This document shows positions 52,269 to 60,877 of a stretch of DNA of 64,000 nt, one piece after another; position 1 is the stretch's first letter; each line of letters opens with the position of its first letter. The notes beneath the pieces were generated by a model. That model did no database searches. It had not been told where the DNA came from and saw nothing but the letters and a program-made list of their open reading frames with translations. Position numbers and translations under genes: made by a program. Source of the stretch: Bacteroidota bacterium (GTDB taxonomy: Bacteria > Bacteroidota > Bacteroidia > NS11-12g > UBA955); the NCBI GenBank assembly GCA_016787485.1, contig JAEUUL010000028.1, positions 71,490 through 135,489 on the forward strand, in the 5' to 3' direction.

Positions 52269-54629
52269 TATTTGTAATATTTCCTTTATCAACCCATCAC
52301 TTTCCTGTTCCAGTGCCACAATGTCCGCAGTTACCTCTTCCAGACTGCGCAGGGGCTTGTGGCGGTAGAAGTATTTGTTGAAACTGATTTCATAGCCGAT
52401 TTTGGTGGCGTCCATATTGATCCAGGCTTCTGCCACATGGGGCTTTACTTCCCGCAGATAATAGGCATGAATGTTTTCTTTTGAGGGTACGTTTTCCGTG
52501 TCCCGCAGCTCGCTTTCGCTTTCGTAGGTGAGGTATTCGCTGTTGCTGCCGGTGGGGTAATAGCCATAATCAGGCAGTTCGGCCTCGCTGCAATCCAGGC
52601 GGGTCAGCAGTTTCTCCAGCTTGTCACCGCTGAGCTTCACGGTGCTCTTCAAAACCTTTTCTGCATTTTCATTGTACCAGCTCACGGCATTCAGTATGGC
52701 ATTCCTTTCTGCTGCACTCAGTTTCACCTTCATGCTTTTCAGGGCGGCATCCACTTGTTCGCTGAATACATTGAAATGGCTATGCTCTTCACTACCCAAA
52801 GCCTTCATGAGATCTTGGGCCACCTTCAGCAACTCCAGTTGTTTGTTCCAGGTATTTGCATCCTCCAAAGCGCGGCTCTGTTTGGCATTCAGATTCAGTT
52901 CCTGTTTTTCACACCATTCCTGAATGTCTTTTGCAATCTGTTTCAGGTCGGTGTACACGCGGTCGCCATAGGTTTCATACGCCCAGGCCATGGGTTCACG
53001 CAGGCTCTTGTCAAAGCGCAGCTCTGAAATCCGTTCTTCGGTGAACTGTGCTTTCAGGCGTTTGGGCCTTTCGATGGTGACTTTGTAATACCCGAAATCG
53101 GCATTGTCAAACACCTGTGCCGCTATGCCCAGTTCTTCCCTGGTTTCAGGATGTATTTCGCGCTTCACCTCCTGCATGGTTGAATATACCGATACGATTT
53201 CACGGATATGTTCAGGGGCGAATTCACAATTTTTATTGCCCAGGTTTTTGCGCAGCTTGCGGAACAAAAGGCCCGCATCAATCAATTGTACTTTCCCCTT
53301 GCGGTGCGCAGCCTTATTGTTGCTCAGCACCCAGATGTAAGTGGTGATGCCGGTGTTATAAAACAGGTTGTTCGGCAACTGAATGATGGCTTCCAGCAGA
53401 TCGTTTTCAATGATGTAACGCCGGATATTGCTCTCACCCCCGCCTGCATCGCCTGTAAACAGGCTGCTGCCGTTGTGTACGGAAGCGATGCGCGTGCCCA
53501 GTGGACTCTGGCTCAGGGGCTTCATCTTGCTCACCATTTCCATCAGAAACAGCAACTGCCCGTCAGACGAACGCGGGGTTGCATCCGCCTCATCTTCCAC
53601 ACCCCAGTAGTCTTTCAGCCGCACCACAAAGCGCGGGTCTATGACATCTTTCCCATCCTTAATATATTTTAATTCGCTGGCCCAGGATTTTCCGTAGGGT
53701 GGATTGGAAAGCATGAAGTCAAAGGTGGTGCCTGCAAATTCATCTGTGGACAGGGTAGAACCCACGCGGATGTTCTCGGGGTCGTTGCCCTTGATCATCA
53801 TGTCAGACTTGCAGATGGCATAGGTCTCATCATTGATTTCCTTGCCATACAGATATACATCACCCTTCGCACGTATTACGCCCTCCTCATCCTTTATAAA
53901 ATTCTGTGATTCGGTAAGCATGCCTCCACTGCCGCAGGCCGGGTCGTAGATGGTCATGACAGGGGGCAGCTGGTCTTTCACCGGCTCAAAAATGATGTGG
54001 GTCATCAGGTCGATTACCTCGCGCGGTGTGAAGTGTTCCCCGGCTTCCTCGTTGTTTTCTTCATTGAACTTCCTGATAAGCTCTTCGAACACATAGCCCA
54101 TGCCCAGGTTGCTCAGGGCCGGCAGCTTTCTGCCCTCGGGGTCTGCCTTTTCAAAGGGCGTGAGGTTGATGTATGGCGAAGTAAATTTCTCCAGAACATC
54201 CAGCAGCACATCTTTGGAGGCCATGTGCCTTACCTGGCTTTTCAGTTTGAATTTCTCAATAATCTCCTTGACGTTGGCGCTGTAGCCATTCAGGTAATCC
54301 TCAAAATTGGCCTGCAGTATCTGTTGGTTGTTGGTGGCAGTATCTCGCAGTCGCTGCAGTGTCCAGGGACTGGTATTGTAGAACACGTAACCCGAAGCCT
54401 GACGGAGACCATTTTCATCCCATTCGGTAAATTTGGCCTCATCCCGCTGGAAGGCCAGCTCTTCCATCACCGCTTCCTTGGTGGGCTCCAGCAGGGCATC
54501 CAGGCGGCGCAGCACCACCATTGGCAGGATCACATCGCGGTACTTGCCGCGCACATACACATCGCGCAGGCAGTCATCGGCAATGGACCAGATAAAGGAT
54601 ACAAGTTTGTTATGGACGGCGTTGTTCAT
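52263..54629 (-). CDS. hsdM: Type I restriction-modification DNA methyltransferase subunit M
   Basis: The 788-residue protein has an N-terminal helical domain (HNKLVSFIWSIADDCLR), the N6-adenine methyltransferase motifs DPACGSGGM (motif I, SAM) and SNPPYGKSW (motif IV), and a long C-terminal extension. With HsdS it methylates adenine in the bipartite target. The final codons lie inside a mobile element repeat, which provides the stop. An unrelated AT-rich gene ends 23 nt upstream. Confidence 0.97.
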   Translation of the reverse strand: MNNAVHNKLVSFIWSIADDCLRDVYVRGKYRDVILPMVVLRRLDALLEPTKEAVMEELAFQRDEAKFTEWDENGLRQASGYVFYNTSPWTLQRLRDTATNNQQILQANFEDYLNGYSANVKEIIEKFKLKSQVRHMASKDVLLDVLEKFTSPYINLTPFEKADPEGRKLPALSNLGMGYVFEELIRKFNEENNEEAGEHFTPREVIDLMTHIIFEPVKDQLPPVMTIYDPACGSGGMLTESQNFIKDEEGVIRAKGDVYLYGKEINDETYAICKSDMMIKGNDPENIRVGSTLSTDEFAGTTFDFMLSNPPYGKSWASELKYIKDGKDVIDPRFVVRLKDYWGVEDEADATPRSSDGQLLFLMEMVSKMKPLSQSPLGTRIASVHNGSSLFTGDAGGGESNIRRYIIENDLLEAIIQLPNNLFYNTGITTYIWVLSNNKAAHRKGKVQLIDAGLLFRKLRKNLGNKNCEFAPEHIREIVSVYSTMQEVKREIHPETREELGIAAQVFDNADFGYYKVTIERPKRLKAQFTEERISELRFDKSLREPMAWAYETYGDRVYTDLKQIAKDIQEWCEKQELNLNAKQSRALEDANTWNKQLELLKVAQDLMKALGSEEHSHFNVFSEQVDAALKSMKVKLSAAERNAILNAVSWYNENAEKVLKSTVKLSGDKLEKLLTRLDCSEAELPDYGYYPTGSNSEYLTYESESELRDTENVPSKENIHAYYLREVKPHVAEAWINMDATKIGYEISFNKYFYRHKPLRSLEEVTADIVALEQESDGLIKEILQIV

Positions 54630-54652
54630 TTATTTCTTCAAATAAAATATGG

Positions 54653-55396
54653 TTAAATGTATGTTGCGATAAATATTAATCCGTGGTAATGCCATGAGTC
54701 CTTTTCATATTCGCGTTTTGTTTTTTGAACAACTTGATCACTGAATTTAATAATCCCTAGCCAATTCGGCGATAAAACCCTTTTGCCAAATTTGATATCC
54801 ATTTGATAATAATTCTTTATTAATTGGTTCCAATCTTCATCTGTAAAATCAGTTTGAGTTGCTTTATTTTTAGTTTTTAATACAACAGTCTGAATGGCCA
54901 AGTGATACACTTTTGATGTATCTGTGTTAAATTCATTGGTTTCTATGGATTGATGGAGCTGTTCAAACAATTTTCCTTGTTTTAGCAATACATCTTTATT
55001 GGGCAATTTACTGTTGCGTGCCACATAACTATGCTTTGATTCAATATAAAAATCCTGAATTCCAAACCTTGCCCAAAAGTCTACACGACCATGTCTGTCT
55101 GTGCGGTCAGCTATTTTTCTAGCCCCATTTTTCCTTCTGGTTGAAGTTTCAGAAATACAGGCATCTGTAAAATTAGACAGCGCAATCAATAAAGCACCAT
55201 TCATTTCCCTTTCGGTCCATAAATATGGTGTGTCTCCATTGGTCACATCGACATATTTTTTAGCGTAATAATTAAACTCCTTTATCCACTTATTTAAGAA
55301 TTCAAGTTTTTTACCTCCAAATTTGGATGATTCATAATGGGAAACAGTAATACCCAACGATTTTGACGTATTCCTCAGAATAGTTTCAGTAATCAT
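54653..55396 (-). CDS. Putative PD-(D/E)XK nuclease upstream of hsdM
   Basis: The 247-residue AT-rich protein has GRVDFWARFGIQDFYIESKHS, a D-x11-E-S-K arrangement typical of the restriction-enzyme fold. No full family is recognised. The ATG at 55396 is preferred over a TTG at 55417. It starts 40 nt after the 112-residue ORF and ends 23 nt before hsdM, so it lies in the RM run. Nuclease activity is inferred from the motif. Confidence 0.6.
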   Translation of the reverse strand: MITETILRNTSKSLGITVSHYESSKFGGKKLEFLNKWIKEFNYYAKKYVDVTNGDTPYLWTEREMNGALLIALSNFTDACISETSTRRKNGARKIADRTDRHGRVDFWARFGIQDFYIESKHSYVARNSKLPNKDVLLKQGKLFEQLHQSIETNEFNTDTSKVYHLAIQTVVLKTKNKATQTDFTDEDWNQLIKNYYQMDIKFGKRVLSPNWLGIIKFSDQVVQKTKREYEKDSWHYHGLIFIATYI

Positions 55397-55436
55397 TATT
55401 AAAATTATTTGATGCAATATTAATTGTTTTCCCTCA

Positions 55437-55775
55437 TCACACCCCCCACTCCCTCACCGCCACATTGATCTTGCTCAGGTACCGCAACTTCAGTCCCTTT
55501 TCCAGGTCCTGCAGGTTTGCGGTTATTTCCTTCTGGTACAGCGGGTCCTGGTACAATGCGTTGTCCTGCGTCAGGGCAAGAAAATACTCCGTGAGTAGCC
55601 GGATGGTGGCGGCATCGGTCTCCAGGTCGTAGTCCAGCCAGATGCCGTTGTGGGCCTGCACAAAGGGGTAGTGTTCCAGCAGGTAGCGCAGGTCCCACCA
55701 GCGCAGGGTGACGGACAGTTTCAGTTTTTGTTTTTTGCCGGTGTAGAACTCCACCCGGCGCGTGAAGCCGCCCAT
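55437..55775 (-). CDS. Hypothetical protein coupled to the agmatine-deiminase-family gene
   Basis: The 112-residue protein has no recognised family. It is rich in Leu, Tyr and Trp (LRWWDLRYLLEHYPFVQ) and has no signal peptide. Its ATG shares one base with the upstream stop (TGATG), which favours a real coupled gene over the overlapping ORF in another frame. Confidence 0.6.
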   Translation of the reverse strand: MGGFTRRVEFYTGKKQKLKLSVTLRWWDLRYLLEHYPFVQAHNGIWLDYDLETDAATIRLLTEYFLALTQDNALYQDPLYQKEITANLQDLEKGLKLRYLSKINVAVREWGV

Positions 55776-56689
55776 CAGTAGGTTCCTCCTTTCTGGTCTT
55801 TGGCCGTATCGGAGTCCGGGCCGGGCCGGACTGACGTATTGGGGTTAAACCATCGCGTCCAGCTGATGCAATTCAGGATGCCGCCCTCCTTTGCAAGTGG
55901 AGTGCAAGGAACGGCCAAAATCCGTTTGTGCGGAAAGTGGTCTTCCAGCTCACGCCGGGCCGCAGCATCGCAGACTGACAGGTGGCCGCCAAACTCGGGA
56001 AACAGGATGGCATCGGGCAGTTCCAGATAATTCAGGTAAGTGCCGCTGGCATCCAGCCAGGTGTGGTTGTCATACGGATTGTAAGGTAGGGTGTGTACTT
56101 TCAGTCCGTAGCGGTTCAGTTTGCTTTTCAGCTTTTCACGGTAGCTATGGTCTGCGGTGTTGTAATCGCTGATCAGCACTTTGCTTTCATCCATAAAACG
56201 CACCAGACCATCGGCATGTCCGATTTCGTCGCGGCTTTGTACCGGAATGAAAACCACCTCGCGGTCCAGGTATTCCATGAGGATTTTGGCTACCCTGGTT
56301 CCGGGAACATGGGCATTTTCTGTAAACACCCGTTCCGAAACAATGGCCAGGTTCTGGTTCATCACCACATTGCCGCCATCCAGTTTCAGCGGCACCACCC
56401 AGATCTGCGCTTCCGGATCCAGTGCCTGCAGGTAGTCCACCCCGGCAATGGCATCCAGCCGGTCCTGAGGATATTTGTTCAGGTAAGAAGGGTCGTAGCG
56501 GAATTGCACATACACACCCTCACGCACTTCCACCGGCATATAATCGCGGGCCCAGATGCTTTGGGTGCCTTTTATCCAACCGTAGGGAATCCCTACCGGG
56601 TCCAGCACATCCAACAGGCTGTGGGTAAAGTCTTGCCATTTTTTCTGCTGCAAACTGTCGGGCAGCCAGAGTATGGTTTCCGTTTCCAT
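55775..56689 (-). CDS. Agmatine/peptidyl-arginine deiminase-family protein
   Basis: The 304-residue protein shows guanidine-hydrolase-fold motifs: SIWARDYMPVE, LDGGNVV, SRDEIGHADGLVRF and a C-terminal GGILNCIS carrying the nucleophile Cys. Agmatine deiminases make N-carbamoyl-putrescine; other members deiminate arginine residues. Substrate cannot be fixed, and the residue count is shorter than typical AguA (~370). It opens the minus-strand run that leads into hsdM; whether it belongs with restriction is unclear. Confidence 0.8.
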   Translation of the reverse strand: METETILWLPDSLQQKKWQDFTHSLLDVLDPVGIPYGWIKGTQSIWARDYMPVEVREGVYVQFRYDPSYLNKYPQDRLDAIAGVDYLQALDPEAQIWVVPLKLDGGNVVMNQNLAIVSERVFTENAHVPGTRVAKILMEYLDREVVFIPVQSRDEIGHADGLVRFMDESKVLISDYNTADHSYREKLKSKLNRYGLKVHTLPYNPYDNHTWLDASGTYLNYLELPDAILFPEFGGHLSVCDAAARRELEDHFPHKRILAVPCTPLAKEGGILNCISWTRWFNPNTSVRPGPDSDTAKDQKGGTY

Positions 56690-56777
56690 GCCACAAAGCT
56701 AGGCGGGCAGACCGCAGGGTATGTGCGGAGTGGGGGGAATATCACCATATTTGAAATTTGATTTAATTTGCTTCTCT

Positions 56778-57536
56778 ATGACCGCCCTGTTTGTCCTTAT
56801 CATAGTCCTTGCTCTGCTGGCCGCATACTTGGGCTATAAACTCTGGCGCACCCGGGTTGTACTGATGAAAAGACTCAGGGAACTGGACCGGCTGAGAAGT
56901 CTGGCAAACCAGAAAGTCGAACAACTGGAACTGGAAACCACCAAATTCGAACTGAATCCGCATTTTTTCCGTAACAGTCTCAGCACCCTTCAGAATACCA
57001 TCAACAAAAGCCTTATGTCGGTGGAGAAGTTGAGTGAAGTACTGGAATATGCACTGTATGACTCTCAGTCCAACTTTGTGAGTCTTGCGCGTGAACTGGA
57101 GTTTGCCCAAAAATTCACGGAGTACAATGAAACACGGACAAGTGCCCGGTTCCTTGTTCAGTTCAATTCACATATAGACCCAAATGACCCTTTCAAGGAT
57201 ACGAATCTGATTGCCCCGATGATTACTGCCTATTTTATAGAGAATGCCTTCAAACACAGCGACCTAAAAAGTACGGATGGCTTTGTACGGGTGCAAGCCA
57301 GCCTTGAGGATGGCTTGTTTACCTTTGAGGTGCAGAATAAAGCTAGGGAAGCCGGGGAAACCAAGCTGAAAGGGGGGCTTGGAAAGGAGAGTATGCGAAA
57401 ACGACTGATTACCTACTATAAGGACCGGTTTAACGTGTCCTACCAGTATGACGAAAATTCCCGGATACACACAGCAACTTTAACCCTGAATCTAAACCAT
57501 GAAAAAATTGCGATGCATTCTGCTGGACGAGGATGA
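56778..57536 (+). CDS. LytS-like sensor histidine kinase (minimal)
   Basis: The 252-residue protein has one N-terminal transmembrane helix (~1-25) and no sensory domain. It has the His_kinase box KFELNPHFFRNSLSTLQNTIN with the expected His, then a HATPase-like region (APMITAYFIENAFKHS; GGLGKESMRKRL). The ATG at 56778 follows TTAATTTG by 7 nt. Its 3' end overlaps the LytTR regulator by 38 nt. It probably phosphorylates that partner; the trigger is unknown. Confidence 0.88.
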   Translation: MTALFVLIIVLALLAAYLGYKLWRTRVVLMKRLRELDRLRSLANQKVEQLELETTKFELNPHFFRNSLSTLQNTINKSLMSVEKLSEVLEYALYDSQSNFVSLARELEFAQKFTEYNETRTSARFLVQFNSHIDPNDPFKDTNLIAPMITAYFIENAFKHSDLKSTDGFVRVQASLEDGLFTFEVQNKAREAGETKLKGGLGKESMRKRLITYYKDRFNVSYQYDENSRIHTATLTLNLNHEKIAMHSAGRG

Positions 57537-58212
57537 AGACCAGCTGAGTTTACTGAAGTCCAAACTGTCGGGTCTACCTGAAGTAGAAATTGCTGCTTCA
57601 TTTACGGATTCCCGGGAATTCCTGAAGAGCATTTCCATGCTTCCATCTTATGATTTGCTGATTACGGATATCGACATGCCGGGTTTTGACGGTTTCGAGG
57701 TGGCACGTAAAATTGATCCACAACCTGTTTTATTTGTAACTGGGTATCCTGAAAAAGGCATTGATTATAGTGAAGTTCCCAATGCTATTGGGGCAATTAA
57801 AAAACCGGTCAGACTGGAAATGCTAACCCGCCTCCTTAAGCAAATTACACCAACTCAAAATACAGTCGTGCTAAAAACAGACCGCGGAAAGGCACATGAA
57901 ATAGAAATACAAACTATTGCTTACATTAAAACCGCCGATAAAGAACCACGCGATAAAGAAATACATTTCCGGGATGGCCATATGATAACTGCAAAAACCA
58001 TTAAACTGGATGACCTGATTTCTCATATCGCATCCCCCCATGTGCTTAAGGCAAATAATTCAGAAGCCTTGCACACGAATCATATTGTTGCCCGCTTATC
58101 TACCTACACGGTTGGTGTGGCTTGTGGTAGTAAAATCATAGAAGTAGAAGTTCAGCCAGAAGCGTTGAATAAAATTAAGAAAGTAAAGCCACATTTGTTT
58201 CATTCCAATTGA
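57499..58212 (+). CDS. LytTR-family response regulator
   Basis: The 237-residue protein has a receiver (~1-118) with the phospho-acceptor Asp in LLITDIDMPGFDGF, VTGYPEK and IKKPVR, and a LytTR DNA-binding domain (~125-230: VVLKTDRGKAHEIEIQTIAYIKT...). It lies 77 nt upstream of the viperin gene on the same strand, so it may regulate that operon. LytTR sites are short direct repeats; none could be confirmed by eye in the gap. Confidence 0.92.
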   Translation: MKKLRCILLDEDEDQLSLLKSKLSGLPEVEIAASFTDSREFLKSISMLPSYDLLITDIDMPGFDGFEVARKIDPQPVLFVTGYPEKGIDYSEVPNAIGAIKKPVRLEMLTRLLKQITPTQNTVVLKTDRGKAHEIEIQTIAYIKTADKEPRDKEIHFRDGHMITAKTIKLDDLISHIASPHVLKANNSEALHTNHIVARLSTYTVGVACGSKIIEVEVQPEALNKIKKVKPHLFHSN

Positions 58213-58289
58213 AGCAGAATTGATTACATAAAACAGCCATTGGATTCCAGAGGCTGATTGCCAGGCATTCCGGGCAGTTCCTTTGAATC

Positions 58290-59690
58290 ATGTTTAACTA
58301 CATGAAATTCAAAGAACTAACGGTGAATTATCACCTCACAAAAGCTTGCAACATGCGTTGCAAGTTCTGCTACGCCACCTTTACAGATTTGGGTTGCGTA
58401 AAGCATGATTATGAAAAATCTGTTCAACTTATCCATGCCCTGGCTCGGGCCGGATTTGGCAAAATCACCTTTGCAGGCGGCGAACCCACACTGGTCAGGG
58501 AGTTGCCTGCACTTGTAAAACTCGCCAAATCACTGGGAATGACTACTTGTGTTGTCACCAATGGCAGCCGGCTTCTGAACGATGGATTTGTGGATTTGCT
58601 GGCTCCGCATCTGGACTGGCTTGCCTTATCCATAGACAGCCTTGATGAAGCCATAAATATGAAATCCGGGCGGAAACTATCCGGCGACCAGACATTGGAT
58701 GCAGATTACTTTGAAAAAGTAATAGCAGAGTACAGGAAATATGGCGTAAAGATTAAAATCAATACGGTGGTTTCCCAATACAATGTGCATGAAGATTTAA
58801 ACGTCTTCATTTTGAGAAATAAACCCAACCGGTGGAAGGTGCTTCAGGCCACCGCAGTAGAAGGGCAAAATTCAGACCATACAGGGCAATTTGAGGTATC
58901 AGACAATGAGTTTGATGCATTCATTCAGAGGCATTACCCTGTAGAAAACCGCATCTGCACTGTACCTGAAGAAAGCAACCTGATACGCGGAAGCTACGTA
59001 ATGGTGAGCCCGGATGGCTGCTTTTTTGATAGTTCCATGGGCTATCATACATACAGCAATCCAATACTGCAAACCGGTGTGGAAGCCGCCTTACAACAAA
59101 TACATTTTGATTTTGAAAAGTTCAAACAAAGAGGCGGGATATATGATTTGAAGAAAAACCATACACTTCCGAAAGTAATCACATTTTCCGGTGAGGTTGG
59201 ATCCGGTAAAAGTTCAGCAGGAAAAATATTGGCACAACTGCTGGGTTATACCTTTCATTCACTTGGCAACAGTGCGAGAGAAAGGGCCAGGGAAATGGGA
59301 ATGGGTATTGTTGAGTTTCAGTCATACTGTCAGCAAAATCCTGAATATGACCAATACCTGGATATTGAGTTTGCTTCAAAGTGCAATGGACTGACAAACG
59401 CGGTGATAGACTTCAGGATGGGATATAAGTTTATTCCTGAAGCATTTCATGTTTTTTTAAAAGTGGGAGCTATGGAAGCTGCCAGGAGACTAAATGCAGA
59501 TATGAGAGAGGGCGAAAACACCAATACAATTGAGCAGAGAAATTTTTCATTTAAAAACCAATTTAACCAAAACTATGGAGAGGACTACACCAATGAAAAT
59601 CATTATCACCTTGTAATTGACACAGAAAAGTTTAACTCACCCTACGAAGTGGCAGTTTTCATAATCCGCAGTATAAAATCAAACCAATAA
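58290..59690 (+). CDS. Prokaryotic viperin fused to CMP-kinase-like domain
   Basis: The 466-residue protein has two parts. Residues ~5-285 are a viperin-type radical SAM enzyme: CxxxCxxC at C20, C24, C27; GGEP 63-66; KINTVVSQYNVHEDL, RWKVLQ, EGQN, then the viperin-like C-terminus (SYVMVSPDGCFF...GVEAAL...RGGIYD). It should convert CTP or another NTP to its 3'-deoxy-3',4'-didehydro form, a chain terminator for phage RNA polymerase. Residues ~295-466 resemble archaeal CMP kinase: GEVGSGKS 301-308, LGNSARERAREMGM, AVIDFRMG. Start at 58290 or Met5 (58302). Confidence 0.9.
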   Translation: MFNYMKFKELTVNYHLTKACNMRCKFCYATFTDLGCVKHDYEKSVQLIHALARAGFGKITFAGGEPTLVRELPALVKLAKSLGMTTCVVTNGSRLLNDGFVDLLAPHLDWLALSIDSLDEAINMKSGRKLSGDQTLDADYFEKVIAEYRKYGVKIKINTVVSQYNVHEDLNVFILRNKPNRWKVLQATAVEGQNSDHTGQFEVSDNEFDAFIQRHYPVENRICTVPEESNLIRGSYVMVSPDGCFFDSSMGYHTYSNPILQTGVEAALQQIHFDFEKFKQRGGIYDLKKNHTLPKVITFSGEVGSGKSSAGKILAQLLGYTFHSLGNSARERAREMGMGIVEFQSYCQQNPEYDQYLDIEFASKCNGLTNAVIDFRMGYKFIPEAFHVFLKVGAMEAARRLNADMREGENTNTIEQRNFSFKNQFNQNYGEDYTNENHYHLVIDTEKFNSPYEVAVFIIRSIKSNQ

Positions 59691-59712
59691 AATACAGTAT
59701 CCAATAAAAAAC

Positions 59713-60132
59713 ATGAAAAAAACAATATTCATTGACATGGATGGAGTCCTCGTTCAAAAAGGAGAGTTGAATTTTCAGGAACACAAACTAAAGAAAGGTT
59801 TCTTTCTTGATAAAGATCCTGTAAGGGGCGCAGTTGAATCATTCCAAATATTATCCGAAATGCACGATTGCTATATAGCTAGCACACCTGTATGGAACAA
59901 TGTATACTGCTGGTCAGAAAAGCGAATCTGGGTGGAAAAGCACCTTGGAAAGGCTGCCGAAAAGAGACTTATCCTTTTGCATCATAAAAACTTGCTGAAC
60001 GGGGATTATCTGGTGGATGATACAAAAGACCATGGGGTTCAAATGTTTAAAGGAGAGCATATCCATTTTGGAATAGGGCACTTCCCGGATTGGCCTTCTG
60101 TAATAGAGTATCTAATGAGCAAACAGGGCTGA
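59713..60132 (+). CDS. 5'(3')-deoxyribonucleotidase-like HAD protein (NT5C type)
   Basis: The 139-residue protein has the HAD catalytic IFIDMDGVL (D8, D10), ASTPVWNNV, the W..EKHLG....RLILLHHK segment and GDYLVDDTKDHG, matching short NT5C-type nucleotidases. Such enzymes dephosphorylate (deoxy)nucleoside monophosphates. It starts 22 nt after the viperin fusion gene and shares its AT-rich style, so the two form an operon. It may act on ddh-nucleotide monophosphates or alter the nucleotide pool, but this is inference. Confidence 0.85.
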   Translation: MKKTIFIDMDGVLVQKGELNFQEHKLKKGFFLDKDPVRGAVESFQILSEMHDCYIASTPVWNNVYCWSEKRIWVEKHLGKAAEKRLILLHHKNLLNGDYLVDDTKDHGVQMFKGEHIHFGIGHFPDWPSVIEYLMSKQG

Positions 60133-60224
60133 TATAATTACAGAAAACTCCGATTTTATGACAAAAATATATGCGGTGTTTACATCTCTTAAAAAGCGGG
60201 TATTTCAAAAATTTAATTTGAATC

Positions 60225-60347
60225 ATGTTTAAGCAATTAAATCACAAAGCGATATTACTTGAAAGAGTGCAAAATGAGGCTGGAGTGAAGGGTTTTCAGC
60301 AGTATTCCCTTTGCAACAGGTACAAAAGTGAAACGGATATCTTGTAA
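60225..60347 (+). CDS. Small ORF, 40 aa
   Basis: A 40-residue ORF starts MFKQLNHKAILLERVQNEAG and ends 2 nt before the next start, suggesting coupled translation. It matches no family I know. The weak point is its size; no ribosome site stands out. Basic and polar overall. Confidence 0.4.
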   Translation: MFKQLNHKAILLERVQNEAGVKGFQQYSLCNRYKSETDIL

Positions 60348-60349
60348 TA

Positions 60350-60646
60350 ATGGAAAGAAGAATTTCACTTTATCGTAAGACCGAGCACTTCATGCTGAGA
60401 CAATGGGAACGGCAGGTATCGGAAAAAGTCCTTCGGAGGATATTGTTCCGTATCGTTCCGGTGTCCGGTTGCAGATTGCTGGTTATCCGAAGGGAAGTGC
60501 TGTCAAGGATAGATCCGGGAAACGGAGATAAGGAGCTCATTATCAAAACAGATGGTGACCAGTTGATTACCTGCTTTTACTGTGAGTTTGCTGAATACAG
60601 AACGCGGTGTCGGGAATGTAGCATACTCATCGTGCGGTGGGTATAA
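60350..60646 (+). CDS. Hypothetical DUF4258-like small protein (98 aa)
   Basis: The 98-residue protein contains TEHFMLRQWERQVSEKVLRRIL, resembling the H...R...R.(I/V)S...(V/L)...(I/L) start of DUF4258/RelE-like small domains. It ends with a Cys-rich stretch (CFYCEFAEYRTRCREC). Such proteins can be toxins or orphan domains; no antitoxin-like partner is convincing. It starts 2 nt after the 40-residue ORF. Confidence 0.5.
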   Translation: MERRISLYRKTEHFMLRQWERQVSEKVLRRILFRIVPVSGCRLLVIRREVLSRIDPGNGDKELIIKTDGDQLITCFYCEFAEYRTRCRECSILIVRWV

Positions 60647-60737
60647 AGAAATTGGTTTTACGGATTGTACCTGAAAAATCCGACAAGGCAGCCGAAAATT
60701 GAACAGAGTAGGCATAGAAATAATAATACTTATATAA

Positions 60738-60812
60738 TATGAGTAAAAAAGGATGCGGAGGCTGGCCCAGTACCACAGGCAAGCCCTCAGGCGGCGGACG
60801 TTGCAACAACTA
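60738..60812 (+). CDS. Small Gly-rich peptide, 24 aa
   Basis: ATG-initiated ORF encoding MSKKGCGGWPSTTGKPSGGG followed by RCNN. The composition (Gly, Ser, Pro, Lys) is not random. No family is confirmed. It lies between the DUF4258-like gene and the 47-residue ORF. Confidence 0.4.
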
Positions 60813-60877
60813 AGCTTGAAAAAGAGTGTTCACGGGAAATTGCGTTCCCACATGTCCCACCGTTCAAACAAATAACC

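Noticed and set aside
58290-59690. Reading the radical SAM gene as a MoaA/PqqE-type enzyme
   Set aside because: The KINTVVSQYNVHEDL, RWKVLQ and EGQN blocks and the C-terminal SYVMVSPDG...RGGIY region match viperin and not those families.
60145-60231. A 24-residue ORF before the 40-residue small ORF
   Set aside because: Too short, overlaps the next ORF, and no composition or signal supports it.
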